Part shown: in pieces, positions 9,464 through 18,389 of the stretch | Layout of the letters: each line of letters starts with the position of its first letter | How positions within the stretch are numbered: position 1 is the first letter of the stretch | Source of the DNA: an uncultured Veillonella sp. | GTDB taxonomy: Bacteria > Bacillota > Negativicutes > Veillonellales > Veillonellaceae | Assembly (NCBI GenBank): GCA_934202215.1 | Contig: CAKPXR010000001.1 | Coordinates: forward strand, 1-64,000 | Reading direction: 5' to 3' | Length of the DNA stretch: 64,000 nucleotides | Made by a program: the position numbers and the translations under genes | Notes under the pieces: generated by a model | What the model was told of the DNA's origin: nothing | Seen by the model: the letters and a program-made list of their open reading frames with translations, nothing else | The model's database searches: none

Positions 9464-9829
9464 ATGAACTACGATAAAGCTCATGATTTAGCTCACGCTA
9501 TGCGTGAATCCGAAGAGTACAAAGAATTAATGGCTGCTCAAGAAGCTTTGAAAGCTGATGCCGTAGCAGCGGCTTTGGTACGCACATTTATGGCACAACA
9601 AATGCAATGGGAATACGCAAAGTTGTCTGGTGCACCAGAGGCTGATGAATTACAAAAGAAACAAGAGGAAATGATGCCTCAAATTCAAGAAAATGCTGCA
9701 GCGGCTGCTTATTTACAAGCACAAATGCGTTGGAGCCAAATCTCTAATGATATTTATAAAATCATTAGCGAACCAATCACTGAGGGGATGAAAGTGTTAG
9801 ATCATGGCGAACAACAACCACAACATTGA
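9464..9829 (+). CDS. YlbF/YmcA-family protein
   Basis: The 121-residue all-helical protein resembles the YlbF/YmcA family of Firmicutes. In Bacillus those proteins form a complex that affects RNase Y and mRNA maturation. It has a long amphipathic N-terminal helix, an Ala/Gln/Met-rich middle and no signal sequence. I start it at the ATG at 9464, seven bases after AGAGGAGG; a GTG at 9443 would place the ribosome binding site inside the gene. Its last 26 bases overlap the start of murB, so the two are probably translationally coupled. Confidence 0.75.
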   Translation: MNYDKAHDLAHAMRESEEYKELMAAQEALKADAVAAALVRTFMAQQMQWEYAKLSGAPEADELQKKQEEMMPQIQENAAAAAYLQAQMRWSQISNDIYKIISEPITEGMKVLDHGEQQPQH

Positions 9830-10733
9830 GGCGCTAAAAACGGCCTTATTAAAAGAATTACCAAGTACACGTGTACGAGAGCAAGAACATTTATGTCATC
9901 ATACGACATTTAAAATTGGTGGGCCTGCAGATTTATTTATTGAACCTACAACGATGGCTGAGTTGAGTTTTACGCTTCGCACCATTCATGAATTGAGAGT
10001 GCCTGTAACCGTTATTGGTTGTGGCTCTAATATTTTGGTGAAAGATGGGGGCATTCGCGGTGCTGTCGTATCGGTTCGACATATGACTCAAATCATGGAC
10101 TGTAATGATAATGTATTATGCATTGGTTCTGGGTATATGTTAAAAGATGCATCTGAATTTGCCTGGGAAAACGGTCTATCTGGCCTTGAGTTTGCCATCG
10201 GTATTCCAGGAACATTGGGCGGTGCTGTATTTATGAATGCTGGTGCTTATGATGGGGAAATGAGTCATGTAGTCACATCAGTACTAGCTGTAGATTTTCA
10301 AGGTAATATCAAGGAGTACGATGCATCTCATCTAGATTTTGCTTATCGTCATAGTGTATTCCACGATAACCATGAGGTTATTGGTGAAGTCGTTATGACA
10401 CTCAAACATGGCGATAAAGCTGCTATTAAAGCACGTATGGATGAGCTTACAGAAAAACGCGAATCAAAGCAGCCTTTAGAATTTGCCAGTGCAGGTTCTA
10501 CATTTAAACGTCCACCAGGATACTTTGCAGGTACATTAATTGAACAAACAGGCCTAAAGGGCTTATCCGTAGGTGATGCGCAAGTATCCCATAAACATGC
10601 TGGCTTTGTCATCAATACAGGCAGTGCTAGTGCGAAGGATGTACTCGACTTGATTAGTGAAGTGCAACGTCGTGTGTATGATCAACACGGTGTACATCTT
10701 GAACCAGAAGTACGTATGATTGGTGAAGATTAA
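9804..10733 (+). CDS. murB: UDP-N-acetylenolpyruvoylglucosamine reductase
   Basis: MurB reduces UDP-GlcNAc-enolpyruvate to UDP-MurNAc with NADPH and FAD, a cytoplasmic step of peptidoglycan synthesis. The 309-residue protein has the FAD-binding segments TTFKIGGPADLF and VIGCGSNILVKDGG, the GIPGTLGGAVFMNAGAY region and the proton-donor Ser in FASAGSTFKRP (about 230). Gln/Glu residues near the C-terminus (HLEPEVRMIG) are as expected. Its ATG lies within the preceding gene, giving a 26-base overlap. Confidence 0.96.
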   Translation: MANNNHNIEALKTALLKELPSTRVREQEHLCHHTTFKIGGPADLFIEPTTMAELSFTLRTIHELRVPVTVIGCGSNILVKDGGIRGAVVSVRHMTQIMDCNDNVLCIGSGYMLKDASEFAWENGLSGLEFAIGIPGTLGGAVFMNAGAYDGEMSHVVTSVLAVDFQGNIKEYDASHLDFAYRHSVFHDNHEVIGEVVMTLKHGDKAAIKARMDELTEKRESKQPLEFASAGSTFKRPPGYFAGTLIEQTGLKGLSVGDAQVSHKHAGFVINTGSASAKDVLDLISEVQRRVYDQHGVHLEPEVRMIGED

Positions 10734-10845
10734 TTAAATAATAATGAAAGATTTCTTATGCCTTTTGTTCTAATTCAAAATCTTGATAGACTTAATTCAA
10801 GCTGTTGGAAGAGAGAGGTATAAGGAATCTTTTTTATAGTGTATT

Positions 10846-10875
10846 TTGACTTTTATCTATAGACTGCGTTATAAT
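10846..10875 (+). promoter_or_regulatory. Sigma-70 type promoter of typA
   Basis: TTGACT (10846-10851) and TATAAT (10870-10875) are separated by 18 bases, a strong housekeeping promoter. The predicted start near 10882 gives a leader of about 88 bases before typA. Confidence 0.75.
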
Positions 10876-10969
10876 TAACTGTTGCCAATTTTGGGAATAT
10901 ACTAATATAGAGACTTTCATACGTCCTATGTGATATAAAATATACTGAAAGAATTAAAGGGAGGATCTT

Positions 10970-12781
10970 ATGATTCGCGAAAATCTTCGTAATGTAGCGA
11001 TTATCGCCCACGTTGACCATGGTAAAACTACTTTGGTGGACGCATTATTAAAACAAAGCCATGTGTTCCGTGAAAATGAAAAAGTAGCAGAACGCGTAAT
11101 GGACTCCAACGACTTGGAACGTGAACGCGGTATTACTATTTTGTCTAAAAATACTGCTGTAATGCATGATGGCATCAAAATTAATATCGTTGATACTCCA
11201 GGCCATGCTGACTTTGGCGGCGAAGTAGAACGTGTACTTAACATGGTTGATGGCGTATTGCTTCTCGTAGATGCTTACGAAGGTCCAATGCCTCAAACTA
11301 AATACGTTTTGCGTAAAGCCTTAGAACAAAAATTGAAACCAATCGTAGTTATCAACAAAATTGACCGTCCTGACCAACGTGTTAAAGAGGTTGAAGATGA
11401 AGTTCTTGAATTGTTTATGGAACTTGAAGCTGATGATGATCAACTTGATTTCCCTGTAGTATACGCATCTGCTCGTGCTGGTGTGGCTAAAACTAACTGG
11501 GATGATGAAGCAGTAAATATGGAACCATTGTTTGAAACATTGATTAAAGAAATTCCTGCACCACAAGGTGATTTGGAAGGTCCGCTTCAATTCATGGTTA
11601 CTACACTTGATTATGATAACTTCATCGGTAAAATCGCAGTAGGCCGTATCGTTCGCGGTAAAATGAAACCTAACCAACAAGTGGCTATCATGACTGGTGA
11701 AAGCACTCGTAAAGCGAAAATCGGTCGTGTATATACATACAATGGATTGAACCGCGTTGAAACTGACGAAGCACAAATGGGTGATATTATTGCATTCGCT
11801 GGTATCGACGATATCAACATCGGCGAAACAGTAGCAGATGCTGAAAATCCTGAAGCATTGCCATCTATCTCCATCGACGAACCAACATTGTCCATGGTAT
11901 TCTCCGTAAATAACTCTCCATTTGCAGGTCGTGAAGGTGAATTCGTTACATCCCGTCACTTGCGTGATCGTTTGTTCCGCGAAGTAGAAACTAACGTTTC
12001 TATGAAAGTTGAAGAAACTGATTCTGCAGATGCGTTCAAAGTATCTGGCCGTGGCGAATTGCACTTGGCTGTATTGATCGAAACTATGCGTCGTGAAGGT
12101 TATGAATTACAAGTAGGTAAACCTCGCGTAATTTTCAAAACCATTAATGACAAATTGTGTGAACCATTAGAAGCATTAACTATCGATGTACCTCAAGAAT
12201 TCATGGGTACTGTAATGGAAAACCTTGGTCAACGTAAAGCTGAATTGACTAACATGGTTGAGTTGGCTGGTTACCTTCGTATGGAATTCGTAATTCCAGC
12301 ACGTGGTTTGATTGGTTTCCGTGCACAATTCTTAACAGCTACAAAAGGTAATGGTATCATGAATCATGTATTCCATGGCTATGCACCATACAAAGGTGAA
12401 ATTCCTTCCCGTACACGTGGTGCATTAGTAGCATTTGAAAATGGCGAAACCACACCATATGGTTTGAACTCCGTTCAAGACCGTGGTACATTGTTCGTTG
12501 GTCCTAACCAAGATGTGTACGCAGGCCAAGTTATCGGTGAAAATACTCGTGAACTTGATATGGATGTTAACCCATGTAAGAAAAAACACGTTACTAACAT
12601 GCGTTCTAGCTCCTCTGATGAAGCGGTTCGCTTGACTCCACCTCGTATCTTCTCCTTGGAACAAGCTCTTGAGTGGATCAATGATGACGAACTTGTTGAA
12701 GTAACACCTGAAAGCATTCGTATGCGTAAAACAATCCTTGATCGTAACGCACGTGCGAAAGCAGCTAAAAACAAAAAATAA
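10970..12781 (+). CDS. typA: Ribosome-binding GTPase TypA/BipA
   Basis: The 603-residue protein is a translational GTPase of the EF-G/LepA class that binds the ribosome and aids assembly and stress adaptation. The P-loop AHVDHGKT is at 13-20, switch II reads [15 protein letters not shown] and the NKID specificity motif is intact. Domains II, III and V follow, then the BipA-specific C-terminal domain with [19 protein letters not shown]. Length is normal. Codon use here is strongly biased to GAA/CGT/GGT-type codons, as in highly expressed genes. It is monocistronic, with its own promoter and terminator. Confidence 0.97.
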   Translation: MIRENLRNVAIIAHVDHGKTTLVDALLKQSHVFRENEKVAERVMDSNDLERERGITILSKNTAVMHDGIKINIVDTPGHADFGGEVERVLNMVDGVLLLVDAYEGPMPQTKYVLRKALEQKLKPIVVINKIDRPDQRVKEVEDEVLELFMELEADDDQLDFPVVYASARAGVAKTNWDDEAVNMEPLFETLIKEIPAPQGDLEGPLQFMVTTLDYDNFIGKIAVGRIVRGKMKPNQQVAIMTGESTRKAKIGRVYTYNGLNRVETDEAQMGDIIAFAGIDDINIGETVADAENPEALPSISIDEPTLSMVFSVNNSPFAGREGEFVTSRHLRDRLFREVETNVSMKVEETDSADAFKVSGRGELHLAVLIETMRREGYELQVGKPRVIFKTINDKLCEPLEALTIDVPQEFMGTVMENLGQRKAELTNMVELAGYLRMEFVIPARGLIGFRAQFLTATKGNGIMNHVFHGYAPYKGEIPSRTRGALVAFENGETTPYGLNSVQDRGTLFVGPNQDVYAGQVIGENTRELDMDVNPCKKKHVTNMRSSSSDEAVRLTPPRIFSLEQALEWINDDELVEVTPESIRMRKTILDRNARAKAAKNKK

Positions 12782-12798
12782 TATCTATATAGATAGTG

Positions 12799-12829
12799 AA
12801 CGACGCTCTGTTAGGGGCGTCGTTTTTTG
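12799..12829 (+). terminator. Intrinsic terminator of typA
   Basis: AACGACGC (12799-12806) pairs with GCGTCGTT and is followed by a six-T run. Confidence 0.85.
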
Positions 12830-12876
12830 TAATTAAAAAAGATATTCCTATTTATTATATACATATGAAAAATAAA

Positions 12877-12890
12877 TGATAATTTTATCA
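12877..12890. promoter_or_regulatory. Palindrome before the DUF4198 gene
   Basis: TGATAATTTTATCA is a perfect 14-base palindrome in the roughly 200-base AT-rich gap before the DUF4198 gene. Its TGATAA half-sites recall Fur-type metal operators, and DUF4198 genes often sit in metal uptake loci, but it lies about 150 bases from the start codon and the match is partial. Confidence 0.3.
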
Positions 12891-13037
12891 ATTATGAAAA
12901 ATTAGCATAAAAAGTTTTGTATATACTTAGTTTGCATATTAACTTGCTTATAGGGGTATTGGTATGTACAAAATATCCATCTAGATGTAAAATAATAACA
13001 AGTTTGTTGAAACTAGTTATTGATTATGGAGGTTCTT

Positions 13038-13760
13038 ATGAATAAGAAAATTCTAGCTTCTTTATTTGCTGTAGGTTTAGCTGCAGGGGGTGTGTGCTCT
13101 TCCGTTGATGCTCATGGTGTATTCTTCGCTAATCGTACAGATGAAAAAGTACTTGTATTAGGTGAGGGTCCTGTAGATAATGCTTATAGTGCAGATATGG
13201 TAAAAAATATTACTGGATATGATGTACAGGGTAAACAAATTCCAGTACAAGTTGTTAAGCATGAAAAAAATGTAGCTATTGTTCCACCAGCAAATCTTGG
13301 TGTAACTGTAACTAATTTTGATTATGGCTACTGGACTAAGACTAAAGATGGTAAAACAATTCATAAACCAATCACAGAAGTTCCTGGTGCGGTTAAGAGT
13401 ACACATGCTATCAAATATGATGTTCATTACTGGAATGCACAAGCAAAACCATTTGTAGATAAGAATGCATTTATTCAAATTGTACCTTCTGTTAATCCAT
13501 TGACGTTAAGAAAAGGTGATACATATGAAATCCAAGTATTTAAAGATGGTAAACCATATGCGAATGCACCTCTTATCAAGGATTTAGTAAATGATTTAAC
13601 TGGTGAAGCTAAAGCCGATGAAAATGGTAAAGCTACCGTAGCTGTTACAGCTGATGGCTTAAATGTAGTAGGTGTTGAAGTTGCATTCCCTACACAAAAT
13701 AAAGGGGAACAAAATAAATACTTTAGCGCATTGTCCTTCCTTATTTCTCCTGAAGAATAA
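13038..13760 (+). CDS. DUF4198-family exported protein
   Basis: The 240-residue protein begins with a signal peptide (KKILASLFAVGLAAGG, cleavage near VDAHG) and is otherwise beta-rich, with an FQIVPSVNPLTLRKGD-like segment and a C-terminal immunoglobulin-like part. This pattern fits DUF4198 proteins, periplasmic or surface proteins often linked to nickel/cobalt or iron transport. The His after the signal cleavage (AHGVFF) is typical of the family and could bind metal. The ATG at 13038 is preceded by TGGAGG; a TTG at 13020 would put that site inside the gene. It is monocistronic, with a good terminator. Confidence 0.75.
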   Translation: MNKKILASLFAVGLAAGGVCSSVDAHGVFFANRTDEKVLVLGEGPVDNAYSADMVKNITGYDVQGKQIPVQVVKHEKNVAIVPPANLGVTVTNFDYGYWTKTKDGKTIHKPITEVPGAVKSTHAIKYDVHYWNAQAKPFVDKNAFIQIVPSVNPLTLRKGDTYEIQVFKDGKPYANAPLIKDLVNDLTGEAKADENGKATVAVTADGLNVVGVEVAFPTQNKGEQNKYFSALSFLISPEE

Positions 13761-13801
13761 TAATTAGTAATTTTAGTACTTACCGAGTGTGTGAGTTAAT
13801 A

Positions 13802-13836
13802 AAAGACCTCCTTAGTTGGACTAAGGGGGTCTTTTT
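13802..13836 (+). terminator. Intrinsic terminator after the DUF4198 gene
   Basis: Fourteen-base arms with one G-T pair (13802-13815 and 13821-13834) and a five-base loop are followed by Ts. Confidence 0.9.
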
Positions 13837-13909
13837 GTGTTTTTAAGTGCTATAAATTTTATGTGATTTAGTGAGAGTATTATAAGCATCGTATAAGAAG
13901 GAGAGAATC

Positions 13910-16156
13910 ATGAAGATTAGACGTCATGTATCAGCTGTGATGGCTGCATTAGTATTAACAGGTATATCTTATTCTGCAATGGCTACAGAGATTACCGTAA
14001 CAAGCGATAAAGCAGAGGAATTGCTGGGCTTAACAATGGGGACACCAGTACAAACGCAACCTGAAGTTAAGCATATTGAAGATAATTTAATTGTTAATGT
14101 ACATGGTAAAAGCTTAACGGAGGCCGGTAAAAGCAAGAATGTAACAGGTATCTACAATGGCTTTGGCTCACAACTAACAGTAGATAAAGATCTTATTGTA
14201 CGTTTAAAAAATGATGCACCAGCATCTAAAAGAGAGCTTGGTCATTACTATATGAGCGCTGTTTATGCTGGGTACGGCGGCAAAGTACCTAGACTTAGCA
14301 AGGATAATCCTAATAGAGACTTTGGAGATACAAATATACATGTGAAAGGTAATGTAGATATTGATGCTATTGGGGTAGGCTTACAAGCTAATCAACGGGG
14401 CCACATCATCGTTGATGGCGGTGGTCGCATCATAACACATCCGTTAGAAACCTCTGATACCTATTCTGTAGTAGCGGAAGAAGGCGATGTGTACGTAAAT
14501 GCTGGTTCCGATGGTAAACACCCAGGCTCTAAAGAATTAGTTGCCGTTGGCAATGTAGGTTTAATCGACAAGGATTATGGACGTGATCCAAACCATAATG
14601 AAGAACCAACAAATGTAGGTTTAGCTTTCACAACACCAAACTCCAGTCTCACCGGTGCTGTATTAAATGAATATGCAGAAAGCAATAAAAATCCTCATAA
14701 TTCTGGTGCTGATATTTACCTACAAAATGGTGCTACTTGGAATAATGAATGGATTGGTATGGAGCGTCCTACACCTAAAAAAGAACGTCCATCGGGAGAT
14801 AATGCGGCGTATCTATATAAGGGCAGTAAGGTTCGCAATCTTGTAGGTGGTGTTAATCCAACTGCAGCAGGGAATATTCATCCTATCGATGCTCGTCCTA
14901 TTACGATTCAAAATTATAGCGGTTATGTGAATGCTATTTATAAATCTGGTGTACCAGCAAGTGAAGCAGGAAAAGGGCAAATCGTCGTTGAACATGCAGC
15001 AGATAATAGTCATATTACCGTTCAAGGCGACCATTCCGGTAATACAATTGATGATGCAAGTTATAAAAAGGAAATACAAGCATTAACTAATAAATTACAA
15101 TATACTGGTAATGATAAGAAGCTTAGCACAACCGTTCAAATTAATGAAGGTATTACGAGCCCTGGTGCTGTTGCAGAACTTGGTGCAGATCACTTTGATG
15201 CTCAAGGGCATCTCATTGTAGACGATACAGCAAAGATTACTCGGGATAGTGAGTCATCCTTGGTGAGTGGTACAAAATCGGCTCTTACATCCACAGTAAT
15301 GGCTTGGCGCAACAATACAAACGATTTAGACCGTCGTTTAGGTGATCTTCGTCTAGCTAATACAGATAAAGGGATATGGGCTAAATACATCGGCGGTAAA
15401 TCTAAAATTACAGATGGCGCAGATGCGCATATGACCTATAATGGGGTACAAGTCGGTTACGACCATAAAGTATCTAATGGTTGGATTTTTGGTGGTGCTA
15501 TTGATTACAGTACATCTAGTAATTCTTACGCTAACGGCAGTGGTGATGGCAAACTTGGTGGTATCGCCGTATATGGGACAAAACAACATGATGATGGACG
15601 TTATTTAGATATTATTGCTCGTGGTAACAGATTATCTAATGACTATAACCTATACTCCGTTAGTGGCCAACGATTGAATGGTAATTATCATACTTACGGT
15701 ACATCCTTGAGTGCTGAGTATGGCAAACGGATTAAAAAGCAAAATGGCTTCTACATCGACCCTAGTGTAGAATTTATTGTAGGCCGTTTAAAAGGCGTAT
15801 CCTATGATGCGGCTATTGCTGGCGGTGGCTCTATGCATGTAAAATCTGACGCTGTTAACTCTGCTGTAGGTAGAATTGGTATTGGCATTGGGAAAGAAAC
15901 AGAAAAATCCAATATCTTTGCAAAACTCGCACTAGCTCATGAATTCTCTGGTAAATTAAATACTACATACTCTGCGCCAGGGAATCCAACAGTACAAACA
16001 ACTGTAGATTTAAAGGATACTTGGCTCGATGCTGAAATCGGCGGCTCTTGGAGTATTCGTCCTAGTACATATCTATATGGTACATTCACTAAAAACTTTG
16101 GTGCTACTATAGATAATACATGGCGTATCGATGCAGGGGTTAGACATAACTTCTAA
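13910..16156 (+). CDS. Monomeric autotransporter with C-terminal beta-barrel
   Basis: The 748-residue protein has a signal peptide ending at SYSAMA (about 25), a passenger of about 430 residues, and a C-terminal autotransporter beta-barrel from about residue 470 that ends in the aromatic-terminated strand RIDAGVRHNF. The segment just before the barrel, MAWRNNTNDLDRRLGDLR, is a classic linker of type Va autotransporters. The passenger is rich in short beta repeats with IHVKGNVDID-like strands, consistent with a beta-helix. It should expose or release the passenger outside the outer membrane. No protease or lipase motif is evident, so adhesion is the best guess. The ribosome binding site is AAGGAGAG. 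Confidence 0.88.
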   Translation: MKIRRHVSAVMAALVLTGISYSAMATEITVTSDKAEELLGLTMGTPVQTQPEVKHIEDNLIVNVHGKSLTEAGKSKNVTGIYNGFGSQLTVDKDLIVRLKNDAPASKRELGHYYMSAVYAGYGGKVPRLSKDNPNRDFGDTNIHVKGNVDIDAIGVGLQANQRGHIIVDGGGRIITHPLETSDTYSVVAEEGDVYVNAGSDGKHPGSKELVAVGNVGLIDKDYGRDPNHNEEPTNVGLAFTTPNSSLTGAVLNEYAESNKNPHNSGADIYLQNGATWNNEWIGMERPTPKKERPSGDNAAYLYKGSKVRNLVGGVNPTAAGNIHPIDARPITIQNYSGYVNAIYKSGVPASEAGKGQIVVEHAADNSHITVQGDHSGNTIDDASYKKEIQALTNKLQYTGNDKKLSTTVQINEGITSPGAVAELGADHFDAQGHLIVDDTAKITRDSESSLVSGTKSALTSTVMAWRNNTNDLDRRLGDLRLANTDKGIWAKYIGGKSKITDGADAHMTYNGVQVGYDHKVSNGWIFGGAIDYSTSSNSYANGSGDGKLGGIAVYGTKQHDDGRYLDIIARGNRLSNDYNLYSVSGQRLNGNYHTYGTSLSAEYGKRIKKQNGFYIDPSVEFIVGRLKGVSYDAAIAGGGSMHVKSDAVNSAVGRIGIGIGKETEKSNIFAKLALAHEFSGKLNTTYSAPGNPTVQTTVDLKDTWLDAEIGGSWSIRPSTYLYGTFTKNFGATIDNTWRIDAGVRHNF

Positions 16157-16167
16157 TTAAATATTGC

Positions 16168-16207
16168 ACTAATAGTCCTTATAGCGTATGCTGTAAGGAC
16201 TATTAGT
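16168..16207. other. Long hairpin between autotransporter and phosphatase genes
   Basis: A 14-base perfect stem (16168-16181 with 16194-16207) extended by three more pairs encloses a small loop. There is no clear T-run, and the ribosome binding site of the next gene follows nine bases later. It may be a weak terminator or a leader structure. Confidence 0.6.
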
Positions 16208-16223
16208 ATTTAAGGAGTGTATT

Positions 16224-16682
16224 ATGATTAAAATTTTATTCATTTGTCACGGTAATATTTGTCGTTCAACGATGGCAGAGTTTTATATGAAGCATATTGT
16301 TAAACAGGCTGGATTAAGTGACTCTATTTATATAGAATCCGCCGCTACATCTCGCGAGGAGATAGGAAATGATACTCATTATGGGACCAAAGCGAAGCTC
16401 GATGAAATGGGTATCCCTTATACACGTCGTAAGGCTCGCCAAGTGACATTAGATGATTACCATAATTTTGACTACCTTATTATCATGGATGAAAATAACG
16501 CAAGTAATTTAAAATGTATCATAGGAGATGATGTGGACTCTAAGGTGTATAAGGCCATGTCCTTTGTTGGTGAAAGCCGAGATGTAAAAGACCCTTGGTA
16601 TACAGGAAACTTTGACGAAACCTATGATGATGTCAGTCGTAGCTGTGATGCTCTACTAGCACTGCTTAAAGAGAAACTTTAA
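16224..16682 (+). CDS. Low-molecular-weight protein-tyrosine phosphatase
   Basis: The 152-residue protein has the LMW-PTP active-site loop CHGNICRS, with catalytic Cys8 and Arg14 (CX5R), and the general-acid motif DPWYTGNFDETYDDV near residues 124-138. It removes phosphate from phosphotyrosine proteins in the cytoplasm; in bacteria such enzymes often oppose tyrosine kinases of capsule synthesis, but no kinase gene is nearby. The start ATG follows AAGGAGTG. It ends in a strong terminator. Confidence 0.93.
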   Translation: MIKILFICHGNICRSTMAEFYMKHIVKQAGLSDSIYIESAATSREEIGNDTHYGTKAKLDEMGIPYTRRKARQVTLDDYHNFDYLIIMDENNASNLKCIIGDDVDSKVYKAMSFVGESRDVKDPWYTGNFDETYDDVSRSCDALLALLKEKL

Positions 16683-16703
16683 GTAATATAAATAAAATGA
16701 TGA

Positions 16704-16749
16704 GCCCTCAATGGTAGGTAAAATTTTAATCTACATTGAGGGCTTTTTT
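16704..16749 (+). terminator. Intrinsic terminator after the phosphatase gene
   Basis: GCCCTCAATG (16704-16713) pairs perfectly with CATTGAGGGC (16734-16743), followed by six Ts. Confidence 0.9.
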
Positions 16750-16823
16750 CATACACCTACTATCTATATATACTTTATACTATCGAACCATAGCGTAATA
16801 TGGTATAATTTTTAGGTATTCAT

Positions 16824-16898
16824 GCGCCTATAGCTCAGGGGATAGAGCGCCGGTCTCCGGAACCGGGTGCGCAGGTTCGAATCCTGCTAGGCGCACCA
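16824..16898 (+). tRNA. tRNA-Arg (anticodon CCG)
   Basis: The 75-base cloverleaf has acceptor arms GCGCCTA and TAGGCGC, a D arm with GCTCAGGGGATAGAGC, the anticodon loop CTCCGGA giving CCG (reads CGG), a T arm with GGTTCGAATCC and an encoded CCA end. A -10 box TATAAT lies at 16804-16809, 14 bases upstream, and a terminator follows at once. Confidence 0.97.
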
Positions 16899-16900
16899 TT

Positions 16901-16934
16901 AAAAAGGCTTCTCGAAATTTCGAGAAGCCTTTTT
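16901..16934 (+). terminator. Terminator of tRNA-Arg
   Basis: The 34 bases form a fully palindromic hairpin (17-base arms) starting with AAAAAGGCTTC and ending in CCTTTTT, two bases after the CCA end. Confidence 0.92.
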
Positions 16935-16991
16935 AAGTTTCAATTTAATTTTAAAACTGAAAGAAAAAGGATAATATTGAAATAATATATG

Positions 16992-17036
16992 AATGTGATT
17001 TGGGTAACACATTTTATTTTGAGAATAATGTACAAT
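16992..17036 (+). promoter_or_regulatory. CRP/FNR-like dyad and -10 box before the methyltransferase gene
   Basis: AATGTG (16992-16997) and CACATT (17008-17013) form a perfect dyad with a 10-base spacer, TGTGAT-like in its left half. A -10 box TACAAT lies at 17031-17036 with no good -35. The dyad centre (17002.5) is 40.5 bases upstream of the start predicted at 17043, the place where class II CRP/FNR activators bind. The operon contains a nitric-oxide-linked gene, so an HcpR/FNR-type activator is plausible. Confidence 0.45.
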
Positions 17037-17039
17037 AAG

Positions 17040-17095
17040 CATGTCCTTATGAAAATCTGAACATCCTAGCTGGAACACTAGGCATATAGGACATG
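17040..17095 (+). other. Structured RNA leader candidate
   Basis: CATGTCCT (17040-17047) pairs with AGGACATG (17088-17095). Inside, ATG (17049-17051) can pair with CAT (17083-17085) and CCTAG (17065-17069) with CTAGG (17078-17082), leaving a 13-base bulge and an eight-base loop. The element starts at the predicted transcription start of the methyltransferase operon and lies about 90 bases before its start codon. It does not match a riboswitch class I know. Confidence 0.45.
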
Positions 17096-17184
17096 ATGAA
17101 TAATATATATTATCTAATAATGATTAATAAAGTACTAAATTGTATCAATGCATAGTGTTGATGTAGTGATACAGAGGAGATAGA

Positions 17185-18000
17185 ATGACAAATACAATAC
17201 AAGAACTCACAGTCAACGAAACTTGGCGTGATGAGCAAGATTCGTGGAATAACCGTTCCAATTACTTTGTAGAAATGCATAATAGGGAGGATCGTAAGGC
17301 GCAGGTTGCAGAGTTTCTTTCCTTCTTGAATGAAGAAAATCTTTTGCCTCCTCCAGGTGGTCGTACCCTAGATGTAGGTTGTGGTGTTTGTGATTATGCC
17401 TTAGGCTTAGCTCGTGAAGGCTATAAGGCAACAGGCATAGATTTGTCTGATGGTATGATTCGAGGCGCTAAACAATTAGCCGAGGCGGAAGGTTTAGATC
17501 TTAGCTTGTATATTGCACCGTGGTCTGGTGAAATACGCCGTGAACTAAAATGGGATAAAACCTTTGATTTGGCATATAGTATTTTCTGTCCCATCATGTT
17601 TGATGTAGACAATATTCGGGCCATGCATGAAGCAAGTAAGGACAAATGTTTGTGGATTGCTTTCAGCGAACGCAGCGATGAGACAGTCGATATGCTGTCT
17701 AAACATTTCTTTGGTCGCGATTCATTCCCGTGGGATGGCAAGATGAAAGAGTGCTTAGATTCTATTCACGAAATAGGGCATAATGTAAAAGTAACTTATA
17801 AGACGGTTCCTGAAACAGAGGTTATGAGCCTTGATAAAGCGGTGAATTACTTTACTATGCGACTTCACAATAATACGTGGGGCGATATGGAAGCTATGAA
17901 AGCAGAAATTAGAAACCTTATTGAACCACTAGCCATTAACGGAGAAATCCATAATAAAACTGTTGATAAAGTGGCCTGGGTATCTTGGTCTGTAAAATAG
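17185..18000 (+). CDS. Class I SAM-dependent methyltransferase
   Basis: The 271-residue protein has a Rossmann-type SAM domain with motif I LDVGCGVCDYALGLA (about 62-76) and the acidic loop GIDLSDGMI. The N-terminal extension and the C-terminal alpha part suggest a small-molecule methyltransferase, but the acceptor cannot be named. It is followed nine bases later by a YgbA-type gene, and the pair is headed by a CRP/FNR-like site and a structured leader, so it may belong to a nitrosative or anaerobic stress response. The ATG follows AGAGGAGAT. Confidence 0.8.
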   Translation: MTNTIQELTVNETWRDEQDSWNNRSNYFVEMHNREDRKAQVAEFLSFLNEENLLPPPGGRTLDVGCGVCDYALGLAREGYKATGIDLSDGMIRGAKQLAEAEGLDLSLYIAPWSGEIRRELKWDKTFDLAYSIFCPIMFDVDNIRAMHEASKDKCLWIAFSERSDETVDMLSKHFFGRDSFPWDGKMKECLDSIHEIGHNVKVTYKTVPETEVMSLDKAVNYFTMRLHNNTWGDMEAMKAEIRNLIEPLAINGEIHNKTVDKVAWVSWSVK

Positions 18001-18009
18001 GAGAGTACT

Positions 18010-18339
18010 ATGACAGTTGATGAAAAACGTAAGTTAGAACTAAAAACTATGTACCAAATTATTGGCATCTATTGTCATAATAAACACCATACGCCTAAGG
18101 GGCGATTATGTGACGATTGCGAGAAGGTTTGGGAATATGCAGAGCACCGCATTGATGCCTGTCCCTATATGGAAAGTAAAACATTTTGTAGCGTGTGTAA
18201 AACACACTGTTATGCACCTGATTATCGTGAAAAAATTCGTGAAATCATGCGATATGGTGGACCTAGAATGTTACTAGTATCACCAGTCCAAGTTATTAGA
18301 CATATGTATCTTGAATGGAAAGACAAAAAAAGAGGCTAG
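18010..18339 (+). CDS. Nitrous oxide-stimulated promoter family protein (YgbA type)
   Basis: The 109-residue protein matches the YgbA/NO-stimulated promoter family. It carries the Cys/His pattern of that family: CHNKHH, CDDCEKVWEYAEHRIDACPY and CSVCKTHCY, followed by REKIREIMRYGGPRM. Members are induced by nitric oxide in enterobacteria and recent work on the family links them to recovery from nitrosative stress; the Cys clusters suggest metal or [Fe-S] binding. It is coupled to the methyltransferase gene nine bases upstream with GGAGAG as ribosome binding site. Its stop codon is inside the terminator stem. Confidence 0.85.
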   Translation: MTVDEKRKLELKTMYQIIGIYCHNKHHTPKGRLCDDCEKVWEYAEHRIDACPYMESKTFCSVCKTHCYAPDYREKIREIMRYGGPRMLLVSPVQVIRHMYLEWKDKKRG

Positions 18340-18354
18340 CAATGCTAGCCTCTT
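18329..18354. terminator. Bidirectional terminator between YgbA and glutaredoxin-like genes
   Basis: Arms AAAGAGGCTAGC and GCTAGCCTCTTT flank a three-base loop, with A-tract to the left and T-tract to the right. It serves both convergent genes and overlaps the YgbA stop codon. Confidence 0.88.
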
Positions 18355-18389
18355 TCTTAATAGTATAATCACATTTTTGTGTAATAATT

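Noticed and set aside
11321-12064. A 247-codon open frame antisense to typA
   Set aside because: It has no ribosome binding site, odd Cys/Phe/Tyr-rich content and lies fully within a highly conserved gene with strong codon bias, which leaves long chance frames on the other strand.
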